Source: Helopsaltes ochotensis (lineage: Eukaryota; Chordata; Aves; Passeriformes; Locustellidae). Taken from it: 64,000 nt of DNA. The stretch spans positions 544,886-608,885 of the forward strand of contig VXBM01000010.1 of NCBI GenBank assembly GCA_013400155.1. Direction: 5' to 3'. Under the pieces are notes generated by a model. It was not told where the DNA came from and ran no database searches. It saw only the letters and a program-made list of their open reading frames with translations. The position numbers were made by a program, and so were the translations under genes. Shown piece after piece: positions 53,245 to 64,000 of the stretch (the first letter of the stretch is position 1; the number at the start of each line of letters is the position of its first letter).

Positions 53245-54072
53245 CAGTGGACAAGGGAAGAGCTGTCTCTTCTATCTGGACTTCTGTAAGGTCTTTGACA
53301 TAGTCCTCCACATCCTTCTCTCTAAACTGGAGGGATATGGACTTGGTAAGTTCAGTGGAAATGGTTGGATGGTTGTATCCAGTGGGTCAATGGCTCCATG
53401 TCCCAATGGACATCAGTGACAAGTGGTGCCCCTCAGGAGTCCATATTGGGACCAGTACATTTAATATCTTCATCACTGAAATTGACATTTGGAAATGACA
53501 CCAAGATGAGTGGTACAGTTGACAAGCCTGTAGGAAGGGATAGCACTCCTGGACAAGCTTGAGGAATGGCCCACAGAAACTTCGTGGTGTGGAACAAGGC
53601 TGAGTGCCGGTGCTGCACCTGGGCCAGGACAACTCCTGTACCAATAGTACGTGGGGGGTGAAGGGATTGAGACCAGCCCTATGGAATGGGACTTGGGGGT
53701 GCTGGTGGATTGAAAGGTGGACATGAGACAGTGATGTGAACTCACAGCCCAGAAAACCTTGGGCTGCATCAAAAGCAGTGTGGGCAGCAGATCGAGAGAG
53801 GGGATTCTGCCCCTCTGCTCCTCCCTGGTACAATTTTACCTGGAGTGCTGCCCCTGTCTCTGGAGTCCTCAGCACAGGAAAGACATGGACCTTTTGGAAT
53901 GGGTCCAAATTCACTCTCCCCCACCTTTCTGTGTTCCAGAGAAGGGCCACAGAAGGTATCAGGGCTCCAGAGCACCTCTCCTTTGAGGACAGGCTGACAC
54001 TGTTGTGGCTTATTCCCCTGGAGAAGAGAAGGCTCCAGGGAGACCTTAATTTGCCATTTCAACACTTAAGTC
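53245..54072 (+). mobile_element. CR1 LINE, 5' portion, interrupted by an LTR
   Basis: It starts in the RT catalytic region, with YLDFCKVFDIVLH matching the CR1 'DFxKAFDTVxH' motif. It continues through GVPQ-like 'GAPQESILGPV', then DLGVLV-like and REVILPL-like segments, to the RT C-terminus (EHLSFEDRLTLLWLIPLEKRR). It breaks after GAGACCTTAATTTGCC, where the consensus continues with sequence found on the far side of the LTR at 54616. Several frameshifts and stops are present. Confidence 0.93.
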
Positions 54073-54074
54073 TT

Positions 54075-54614
54075 CATTTTGGGTGGAATAGTTAATTTTC
54101 TGCCTAGCTGTCACAAGGCTGTGTTTTACATTTTGTATAAGAATAATTTTGATAACACACTCATGGTTTAGTTGTTGCTCACTACTCTTTGTTCTAAGGA
54201 CTTTTCAATTTCTCAGGCTGTGCCAGTATGCAGGTACACAAGAAACCCAGAGAGAGCATGGCCAGGACAGCTGACCCCAACTGGCCAAAGGGATACCACA
54301 AAACTACGCCATACCATACAATGCCCAGTGTATAAACTGTGTGGAGCTGGCTGGAAGGGGTTGATCACATCTGTGTGTCTCTTGTTTTTCTTAGGTTTTG
54401 TCCTTCTCTCTGTGTTTGTTACCTCCCTTTTCATTACTATTACTATTGACACTTTTATTATTCTATTTTAATTTATTTCAGTTATTAAACCGTTATTATC
54501 TCAAGCTGTGGGTTTTACCTTTTTCTGATTCTCATCCCTATCCCACTGTGGGGTCTGGGGGGAAATGAACAAATAGCTATGAGGTACTTAGTTGCCATCT
54601 GTGGTGAAACCGCA
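54075..54614 (+). mobile_element. ERVL-like solo LTR nested in CR1
   Basis: The + strand has the layout of a well-known avian ERVL-type LTR. It starts with a TTTTGGGT(T)GGAATAGTTAATTTTC-like 5' end. Then come GATAACACACT..TTTAGTTGTTGCT, CCAGGACAGCTGACCC..AACTGGCCAAAGGGATA, a TATAAA at 54331-54336, an ATTAAA polyadenylation signal at 54484, and a 3' end like GAGGTACTTAGTTGCC..GGTGAAACCGCAACA. No internal viral coding sequence is present. It sits inside a CR1 copy, so it inserted later. Exact termini and target-site duplication are uncertain by a few bases. Confidence 0.85.
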
Positions 54615-54615
54615 A

Positions 54616-54936
54616 CAAGGAGGCCTACTAGAAGGAGGGGATAGATGTTTTAGCAGAGCCTGTTGTGATAGGATAGGGGCTAATGATTTTAAACGGAAAG
54701 AAGGTAGATTCGGATTTGAGAAAAGGAAGAACTGTTTTACAATGAGGGTGGTGAAAAGCTGGCTCAGTTTGCCCTGAGAGGTGATAGATCCCCCACTGCT
54801 GGAAACATTCCAGGCCAAGTTGGATGAGGCTCTGAGTCACCTGATTTAGTTGGAAGATTTCTCTGGTTATTGTACAGAGGACTAGATGACATTTAGACAC
54901 TCCTTCTGACCCAAACTCTTGCATGCTTCTATGAAG
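54616..54936 (+). mobile_element. CR1 LINE, 3' portion after the nested LTR
   Basis: It resumes the CR1 at AAGGAGGCCTAC and proceeds through GATAGGATAGGGGCTAATG, AAACGGAAAGAAGG and GAGGGTGGTGAAAAGCTGG. It ends with the CR1 tail (CCTTCTGACCCAAACTCTTG..TTCTATGAAG). Together with 53245-54072 it forms one element of about 1.15 kb interrupted by the LTR. Confidence 0.93.
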
Positions 54937-57900
54937 ATCAGCGGTCTTTTTATATGAAGATAGTTATTATTTATTTTTAACGTAACATATTTGAAATCTT
55001 AGGTAATATGGCCTATTTTCACCCTACCTAGCTTTAAGCATTTAACTGATGCATTAAGTTAGGTCAAATACCAAAGTTAAATAATGAATTGGTATTTAGT
55101 AAAGCAGTCATATGCCAGGAAGTGCCTAAACTCCTTAAAAGTATCCAAGAAATTAATGTCTTAGCAGGAAGAATTTTCCCTCCTAGCATATGTACTTCAT
55201 TTTTATTGTCTTCCTAGGTATTCAAATTCTATAAAATTGTCTTTTCATTATATGAATTCTTACTGAGTGTTTCCTGTTTTATAAGATTCATTGCTGAAGT
55301 TATGGCTCCATATATGTTAAATACCTACCAGCACAGAAGTTCAGCTCGTTTAGCCAGCTTTATCTGTCAAATTCTAATTTACACAGCTTCGAAAGTTAGC
55401 ACACACGTTTCAAGTTTTTTCCCTCTCCAGTAAAGGCCTTCAGGCAGAGAGAATACAGCAATGGGGACATTATATTCATTATTATTTGCCCATTGTTCCT
55501 TGCATTATTATTTTATGCTTTTCTTTTTCCACTCTAGTTCTCTTTCTCTTCTTTTACAATGGGAACTGATGAGGATGCTCCATTTTAGGGAATCACGGCA
55601 TGTTTTTTCAAGGCTGACCATGCAGTGTTTAAATTAATTGGCAATGGTTTATGATCTACCTTTTCTCAGCTGGGTTAAAGCAATCAGAACTGCTCAGTGT
55701 TCTTATACAGGGCAAACACAGGACTATAAATAGTACAAAAAATGCAAAGTAGCTTTAGACTGCAGACATCAAGAAGGGCAGGGTTTTATGTGTCTACTTC
55801 AAAACTTGCAAACATTTAGATGTCTCATTGTTTTGTTTTGACCTTTGGGCCACAGGTTGGGTATTTTTGATTTGTAAAGTTTGCATTAAATTTATTATTA
55901 CAATTTTCTTCTTATGAGTTCAAGATATTAGCTGCTTAGGAAATAAATTGTTATTAAATAGTCAACAGATAAAGAATGATTAATTAGGCTTTTCTGGAAG
56001 TACTTAACAAAGGAAGAAAGCCCTCACTGCCACCATTTTATGTAGAGAGTGACCAAGGCAGAAAGGTAAGTTACCTGCTACCTCCATATTTCCAGGCTGG
56101 GGCCTTTTACGTAGAACCTAAGTAACATTTTACTGCCTCAAGTTTTGCAAATTTTCTGAATAAATATGGGAATCTTCTAATTCCATATAAAACAGTTTTA
56201 TGTTCCCTTGGTCTTGCGTGATGGTGAGCAAACTCTTCATTCACTGGCTTTGGTAGCTGAGAGCACTCAACATTTATTAGATGAAATCTTTCTAATTATA
56301 AACGGGGAATGAGTCAGGCTGTTCCAGTCATGATAAATGAACCTGATTAAACATTTTGTGTCAAATATAGCGCAGTGGAAAGGAAAGTTAGGAGTGAGTG
56401 GATTGAAGGGCTGCATAATTACCAGGAGCAGAGCTCATTCATTTCAGGAGGCAGCGCAGTGCAGCAGTGTCAGTGCTGCGAGGTTTGGGGGAGAATTACA
56501 GGAAATACAGATTTTCCACTGGAAATCAGCCTGGAAGATGTGTATTTAGCTTTCTGGCCTCCAGAACACCCTCTGAGCTTTGTGTGGGTTTGCTGTACAT
56601 GCCTCAGACTTTAAAGGTGAACTGAATGACTGCCTGTCACCAGCTCCAGCCTTGACTGGAGGGTTCATGAAACTTCTGCCGGAATTGCCAACGAGGTGCT
56701 TGTGCAGGCTTCTCAGCAAAAGCCAGCTGAAGCAGATAAATAGGAAAAGGAAATTATTAATAATAAATTTAAATCTCTTCTATATTATGCCATATTTACA
56801 TTCTATTTTAAATTATTTTGAATCTTATATGTCTGATTTTATATTTGCTGATAGTTATTATGGCACTTTTTACAATCTAAATAATTTCTACTTGTATTTC
56901 GGCCTGTGAAGGGCTGTTTCATAGCATTTCTCTAGATTAAGACAATGAAATTGTTTGCTTTTAAGTTTTGCAGGGAGTTTTGATGTATACTGTCAAATGA
57001 ATGGAAGAGTAAAAGAAAGAACACATAAGTTCTTTCTTACAAAACACATAATGGTTTAGTGTTTTGTTGAGATTTAATAAGTAAAGAATTTTTTGTTACC
57101 TTGACTAAAATTTGTAGAGCTGCTGGACAATGTTTGCTGCACAGGACTGGAATTTTAATTCCTGTCTGGTATTGTTTGCTGTAAGGTTTTTTGCCATAGC
57201 TACATTGCAAGTTCAAATATGCAAACTAATATTAGTATGGCCACCCTGGGAACACTGCGAAGCTGGCAGTTAGTATCTCCCATGTTTCAGATGAAATATC
57301 AATAGCACAAAAATATGCAATCCCACAAGGATTCATCCATGAGCTTGACTCTACATACACCATTAAAGTATTGAGGCTATTGAAGGGCTGCAGAATTAAG
57401 CATTTGTATCAGGATCCAACACAGGAGAATGCGTGAAAGCCTCTGACATTTTGCCAGTCATGGGCACTGCAGGAATCAGTGGCAGACTTCTGTTTCAAAG
57501 CACAGCTGCATTTCTCAGAACAAATGCAAACTTCTCATCAAATTTATGTCATAAAAATGAGGATATGGCAAATCTCACCCTGGTTTTCATTTTCAAAATG
57601 CCTTTTTTTGTGGAGATTTTGTTTTGCATGTAGAGTTCTTGGGGTGTAGAGTAGAAATGTCTCTTGTGGTTTATTAAAATCTCACAAATTCAGTAAGCTG
57701 AGAACAAATAGTACTGGAAACATCTGGCATAGTTTCTACTGCAGAAATAATTCAGTCTTATTTTTTATGAGAAGAAATGTTATACAAAGATATAGAATCT
57801 TTGATTAGTTTTTCTTTTATTAGTTTTTATCCATTTCTACCTCCTGATCTCATTTCAAGGACACATTTTTTTAATGATACCCATTCCACTAAATTTCAAA

Positions 57901-60900
57901 GACTTTGTGTATTCTTATGTAACAGAAGAATATACTCCATGTACTTTCAGAAGGATACTATAGATACAAGGTATAGTAAAGAGGGATCATTTTATTATAG
58001 AATAAAAAGCAAATACAAAACAACAATTTGCTTTTTCTCTTAGAGAATAAATTCTTTTGGATAATACTTTTGGAGAAATTAAATAATCCAATTCCATATC
58101 TCTCTGGACATGCATGAACATTTTTATTTCAGAAATACAAGCAATACCAAAAAAATAAATGTCGTACTCTGCCTTCTTCAGAGCTCTATGATTTAGTAAT
58201 GGTCTTTTTTAAGCTCTACTCATGAAACATCTTGTATGAGCAGAATCTGTCCCCTTTACTCAGGAGGTGTTGTCATTACAACCTATTTAGCTGCTGAATA
58301 TGTTATTAAAAACTAATTATTTCTTCTTCATCATTAGTGATTTTTTTGTTTTATTTACTGTGGATAAAGTCACCCAGAGGCTGAAAATTTAAAGATTACA
58401 TTTCTTTGTAGTAGTAACTCAATTAAGATCTTTCAGTTCCTGTTGCTATCTAATCGTTGTCTGAAACAATGAGAATTTTCTTCTATGCATTGCAGTTCCC
58501 CATGACTCAAGACTGATCATGTTTGCCATATGTCCCCCACCCTTCATGGGCTTTGTCTCTTTATGTCTTCCTGGATTTAGCTCCTAAGTCCCCCAAAAAT
58601 GAGAGCTCATTAATAAAAGGTGTGCAAAGCATAATCATTAGACTATTCTGGACCATGATGGTAAACTATGGTGCCATCTGAAAAAAAGAAGAAGAAAAAA
58701 ACCAGTACATGTTATCATTAATATCAAGTATTTGCTCTTCAAAGACAAATCAACCTTCCAGTTTATTGACAGGAGTACATTAATAAAATTGTGCTTATAA
58801 AATTAACAGGCTGTAAAAGAGAAGACTGAGTGCGTTAGGGAAGACAGGTCTTGTAAGTAGCGGAAAGTGAACTAGGGAGTTAAGTGCATAGTATAAAATA
58901 GTATTTGGTGAACACCTATGGCATAGATTATCCCCCACTATCTTGTATGTCCTTTAAGCAAAGGAAATACTCCAGCTTTGCTCTCCTCAAGATTTTTTCC
59001 AGGTAATTGTGTTGCTCCTTGAATTCTTGGCTCATCTAAGCAGTGATCAGAAGTTGCTGCTGACACTTATGAAGAATTAAATTTAGTCAGAGGATTAAAA
59101 GGATTAGAAGGTGGTTTTAATTATTCAAAGAATGAGGATCTGAAATGAGCTTCCAATATAAGGGTCAAGAACTTGCTAGCTTTCGTCTGAAGATTTGATC
59201 ACTTCAAGTTCAGGGTTATTTGGCAGGGTAAACTCCAGCAGGGGGCAACTGGATTTGAGTGCATAAGCAATTTCTCTTTTGGTAGGAGTTGGTCTGACTG
59301 AAGGCCGCCTTCTCTTGAAACTCTGGAGTCCTTGCATTAGGTAAGATACAGTAGAAAAATGCTCTCATGATCCTTCCCCTGTGGCTGCATGAGAGAACCT
59401 CCCTAAATATTCTCAGCCTGGCATCAATAAAGCCTCAGGCTATAGGCACATTTTGGTATAAAATTCCTGCCTTCCTCTGGAGTTCACCAAATCAAGAAAG
59501 GGCACCATTAATTATTGAGGTTTTTCTCTTTTTCTCAAACATGTACCATGACTGTGGAGGTGTTGGTGACACCTCCAAATCTTTCTTAGTAAAGATCCTT
59601 TGTGGTACCAAGATTTTCAGTATTTCATAGTGGAGGAAATCAGGCAAAGAGATTTTTCAGTAGGATTTAATGCTCTGCCTTTTGTCCTGATAAGAAAGGA
59701 TTTTTACACTGACAAATAAACCCTGTCTCCAAGAAGAGCCAGAGTGGCAGAGCTCTCTGCTCTGTGGTAGCTATTATTTGTGGTAGCTATACCACAGTAG
59801 CTCATGTCAGGGGTAGTTTTGCAGAGCAGTGCATTGTTTTAATGGACATACCTGACTTTCTTGCTCCATTGTCATTAGCTTTTTTGGGTCCCCAAACCAC
59901 TGCCTCATTTCAGACTTGTACCTGTGCTTTGACTGTATTGAGACATGTTGCAAACATATGCCCTGAAAGCAGTGGAGAAACTGCCAGTGATTACATGGCT
60001 TTCTTAGTTAGTGAAAAAATGGTGAAAAGTAACTGAGACTCCAATCAGCTGTGATTGTCAACACCTCCTTCAATGTTGGCAACCTACTGGCAATGCTAAA
60101 ACAGTCTATAATCTGGCCATGGCTCAAGAAAATATCACTCTAAACTAGTAGTCTTGCCAACTGTTATCCCAGTTCTAATCTTTTCTACTTCAGTAAGGTA
60201 ACTGCCTTGCTTTTACCTCAAAAATTCAAGAACCTTTTGAATATATTTTAACTGGACCAATGCATATTCTTTTAACAATTAAGGAGAAATATACAGACTT
60301 TTAAGTCTGTAGCAGATTTCACCCTGGTTCATCAAGAGACGTTAAAATGCTTAGTGAAGCTAGCAAACAAAGGCAAATTGAGCTAAATCTGTTATCTCTT
60401 CTTGTTGAGATGAGTGGTTGTTTCCTCTTGCCAGGCATTCTCATGTTAGTGTCCCTTTACCAGGTCCTATTTTTCTGAAGTTTTCATCTATTTTAACAGA
60501 ATCCTATCCTGAAATAGAAACCCAGGCAGTACTACTAGAAAAAAAGTTCATTCTTCTTAAGCAGTATTCACCTGCAAATTTGGAACCGTGGTTGGTTACC
60601 ATTTTTTGTATAAATATCTGCATGAATGTGTGTGTGTGTCTGAATAATGTCTGTCTCTGTTTCTCTGTATCAGATGCATGGACATAACTTCTGATTGTTT
60701 TCTTATTTTCTTTTTAGTTTTTGTCCCTCTCCACCCTTGTATCGCAATACCTAAATAATTGCAATTTCCTCATAAAATCCAATTCTGTCAATATAATTAA
60801 AATATCACTAAATGCTTTGGTTTTGTCTTCACTGATTGAAATATGATTATTTCTGCCAGGTGTATTCAAAATCTCTAACTTTTCCTTCCTTCTTGGAATG

Positions 60901-63195
60901 CCTCAATGGGAAGGCATGGGGAAGGATGTCTTCATTATCCCTTTTTTATTTGCCATGCACAGTCCTGCTGTTCTAATGTAAGTGTGAAGGCATCATGAAG
61001 AATCTCTACACATTCTTGATCAAAGACAATTCAGGAACAATTTGATTTATGCGCATCCAAATGTTGTGGAATTGTTGTGGGAAATGTCAGCAAAGTGGGG
61101 AAATTTGCTATCTGCTGAAAAATTCTGAGGAAGTGAGGAAGCTAGGCTCTGAGAGATAGGGGGTTTAAATTTAGGAGACGTAAAATAAGATGTTTCTATC
61201 TTTGCCTTCTGCCCACAACTTTGTTAAAGGTTATTAGTTAAAAGTTCCAGCAGCAATTGAAGGCAGGAGCAATATTCTTGTGCTGATTCCGCAGTTGTTG
61301 CTATTCACAGTCCTATACTTTGTCTAAAGGCAGCTTAAAGCTGGGATTTATGTTAATATCACCCTGTGAATGGCAGTGCCTGGGAAACCGGTATGTGTTT
61401 CTTCCGACATGACAATTTTGAGACGAGTAATTGCTTTCAGAGTACAGAGGGGACTAAAAGTACTGGTATTACCTTCCTCTGTCTTAGCAGTATCCAAGAC
61501 AGACTGTCAGTGTCCAGCTGCAGTCTTTAAAAGTCAAAACCAGGATTGATGTCTTCCATTTGGCTTGAATATTTTTAAACTAGCTTTATTAGTCCCATCA
61601 GTGACTAATGTGTTGTTCTCCATAAATCAGCTTTCAATATATGTGGCCCTGCTGCCTCCATATCATCAGAAAGATGATGTAACATCTCCACATGGCACAG
61701 TACAAATGTCATCCAGATTGATTCTGATGCTTTCTGTATTGTTATGACCACTAAGAACCCTCACCTCATACACAGAAAAAGTCCTTTAGAATAAGGGTAT
61801 TTTTGTTTTGTTCCAATTCAAATTGCACCAATTTGTTTTACCAGCCAGGGGTGTCACTGTGGTGTTCCCCTTAATTACCTTGCCTGGAGAAGTTGAATCA
61901 CGTGCTAAAGGTCTGGTGCCTTATGTATGAACAGCTTGAAATGAGTACAAACACTGAAGGAGTTCACATAGCTCCTGTTTCCAAAGAAACCACTTTCCTG
62001 TTGTCTGGGCATGTTCAGAGAGGGTACGTCAATTGTAAGACCAGCACAAACCTTGCTGTGGTTTCATGCTGAGAAAACAAACAAGTAAAAAACCCAAATT
62101 ATGATAGAAAAGCTGATTGTAAATAGCAAAGCATTAAAGAAAATTCTTTTAACGCTTGGATGGATGAATGGCTGAGAAGGAGTCTCCAGGGATAAAAGCT
62201 TATGGGAATGTCCTCACTTTTCTGAGTTTCTTTGACTAATTTCCTCCCTTCTTTTTTCCTTTTTCATTCCTCTACACAGTTGTTTGAATTGGACCAAGGG
62301 AAGGGGAGCTGGGGCAGGATGAGATATGTCTTGGGAACTTTAATGTTTACATGTAGCTCCTTTTTTCATACTTTCATGATGGGAGAAAGCATTTAAAAAA
62401 CATTTTCTGGCATATGCCTTTTTCTCTAAGATTTAGATTTACATTTATCAGCATTATCTTGCTCTACCCACATACAAGAATACTCTAACCACCTAAAATC
62501 CTGGGGTTTAGATCCTTCGATTCTGCCACTTTGCCCCCAGATCAGCCGGACATTTCACCATCCATGCTAACAAGGACAGCAGTGACCAAGGCCACATTTG
62601 AGTTGTACATTAGAAGAGGAGGGCTGCTAGATGGCTGGATGGAAGCAAGGGCAAGCAAGTGTTAAAGAAATGACTGATCTCTAAAGCTTTTCCTTTACTC
62701 CAGTGGGTTCAGTACAGCAGTCTGTACTGCAGTATTGGCTAACAGGTACTGTCATTGAGGGCTATTCTTCATTTCAGGGCACAGCCATCAGGAAGTATTA
62801 ACTCTTATGGGGAATCAGCATGGATCAGTACATATCTCTGCTGCCTAGGAGAAAAGAAATAAACAAGCTGTTCAACTGGGAGGCAGAGTAAAAACATCTT
62901 ATTTGATCTGGATGTTTATTCTGCATTCCCACTCAGTCTACCACAGATATAGACACCCCTGTCTCCCTTAGTCCACATTCACGCTTTCAATACAATTAGT
63001 TCTTGCAGGCCTCTGGGTTGGGTATCACACCCCAGTGTGATTTCTAGTGCACTCTTTCCTTTCCTGGTGATGGGAAACCAATATGAGACTTTCCCTTTGA
63101 AGCATTGCCATTTGGGCTGAGTAGTGAAATCACTTTAAATCTGTCTGTAATGACGGGATAGCACTGACAGAGCAGAAAATCCATGAGGAGACTTT
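54937..63195. other. AT-rich non-coding DNA, no gene seen
   Basis: Over 8 kb without recognisable genes or named repeats. The segment around 56380-56760 has more balanced composition and overlapping short ORFs, and could be a conserved non-coding element or exon, but nothing in it can be identified by eye. Confidence 0.55.
59763..59796. repeat. 12-bp direct repeat with adjacent 7-bp hairpin
   Basis: TGTGGTAGCTAT occurs at 59763-59774 and 59779-59790. The second copy also forms TGTGGTA-GCTA-TACCACA (59779-59796), a small stem-loop. Likely local slippage products. Confidence 0.75.
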
Positions 63196-63362
63196 ACAGA
63201 ATCCGAATTTGGAAGGGACCTCTAGAGGTCATCTGATCCAACGCCTCTGCTCAAGCAGGACCAGCCAAGTTGTGCAGGACCATGGCCAGATGCCTTGGAC
63301 TTTCTCCAAAGATGGAGGTGCTACAGCCTCCCCGGGCCACCTGTGCTAGTGTTCACACGTTG
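63196..63362 (-). mobile_element. CR1 LINE 3' end, minus strand
   Basis: On the + strand the sequence ACAGAATCCGAATTTGGAAG...ATCTGATCCAACGCCTCTGCTCAAGCAGG is the reverse complement of a CR1 3' end. After it come the regions for the 'gcaggttgctcaggacc' and 'tttctccaaggatggagg..ctacagcctcc' portions. It is truncated after about 165 bases. Confidence 0.88.
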
Positions 63363-64000
63363 TCTGCAGGGAGAACTGCAGCACCTGGTCATCCCAGTCC
63401 AAACCAGAATTTTTAAGGTCTTATTCTGATCACAGCTGACTGTAAATCTGCTGAAGTCCAGAAAGTGACACTTCATTTATACTGGTGTTAGTAAGATCAA
63501 AATGTGCCCTGAGGCTCTTATTCTTAGATGTCTTTCAGGGACTGATGTGCTCTTTAAACAGCAGAAATACTGATTTTTTTGTTGTTGTGCTTTTGTGGGG
63601 GGATAGGGGAAAGAGAAATGTTGAAGAGGTTATTTAGAATTAAATACAGCAGTAATGTACCTGGAGCACATTTCCGAGGTTTCTTTATAACAAATATTTC
63701 TTTTCCCGATATAAAAAAAAGAATCTTAGCAACAGGTTCCTAACCTATTTTTCTTCTATTGAGAAACATGAGTCACTAATGGAAAGACTTAAATTAATTT
63801 ATCTAAATAAGAGTTCAAAGGCTGTTTTCAAGTCACCATTTCTTATTCTTAGTTTTGCAGGGGAAAAAACAAGCAAACACCAAACCAACAAAACCCAGAA
63901 TATCCAAAGTTTCTGTAATAATTGAGTAGAAGCTTTCTTATTGAGAAATAAAATAACTCTATTTGGGGAGGCATATTCTTTGTTTCGTTCTTGTTTTCTT
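63363..64000. other. Non-coding DNA, no gene seen
   Basis: No recognisable ORF, repeat family or signal apart from short T- and A-rich runs. Confidence 0.6.

Noticed and set aside
53387..53950. 187-codon minus-strand ORF
   Set aside because: It is antisense to the CR1 reverse-transcriptase region read on the + strand.
1..64000. A novel multi-gene or defence-like system
   Set aside because: No cluster of related ORFs, no array, no conserved domains; the structure is explained by a vertebrate gene desert with retroelements.

Overview
This window looks like nuclear DNA from a bird, most likely a passerine or another neoavian. The evidence is indirect. It is AT-rich and gene-poor, with no long conserved open reading frame. 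Its recognisable interspersed repeats are avian-type: at least five clear CR1 LINE fragments, including copies with the usual ...TTCCAACC...ATTCTGTG-like 3' end, and two solo LTRs of kinds common in avian genomes (one ERVL-like, one ERVK-like/betaretroviral in layout). A 310-base N gap and a single N show that it comes from a draft vertebrate assembly. There is no bacterial or phage gene organisation, no operon, no CRISPR array and no recognisable rRNA or tRNA gene. Almost all the short open reading frames are chance ORFs in non-coding DNA.

Layout. 1-7.5 kb: AT-rich non-coding DNA with simple repeats and one GC/CpG-rich patch near 4.2 kb. 7.56-8.08 kb: a CR1 fragment (+). 9.53 kb: a poly-T run ending in an N. 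12.0-12.45 kb: the only strong gene-start signal, a CpG-rich patch with ETS-like and GC-box motifs followed by a well-placed ATG and a possible splice donor on the + strand; the gene could not be named. 12.5-32.7 kb: non-coding DNA with microsatellites, a 26-bp palindrome (15.97 kb), a perfect hairpin (27.08 kb), a 39-A run (24.78 kb), a probable old CR1 remnant (23.57 kb) and two unexplained ORF patches (21.75 and 30.0 kb). 32.78-33.28 kb: ERVK-like solo LTR. 35.54-36.17 kb: CR1 (-). 38.89-39.29 kb: assembly gap ending in a (GGAAA)n tract. 43.99-44.95 kb: long CR1 (+) carrying an internal tandem duplication. 53.25-54.94 kb: a CR1 (+) split by an ERVL-like solo LTR. 63.20-63.36 kb: CR1 3' end (-). 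Everything else is non-coding with no feature I can name.

The likeliest reading is an intergenic desert or a large intron around one promoter/first exon. The order of repeat events is partly readable: the CR1 at 53 kb inserted before the ERVL-like element, which later recombined to a solo LTR. I found no convincing sign of a previously undescribed biological system. The items most worth checking are the 12 kb promoter/exon, the 4.2 kb CpG patch, the 30.05 kb ORF with an ideal start context, and the hairpins.
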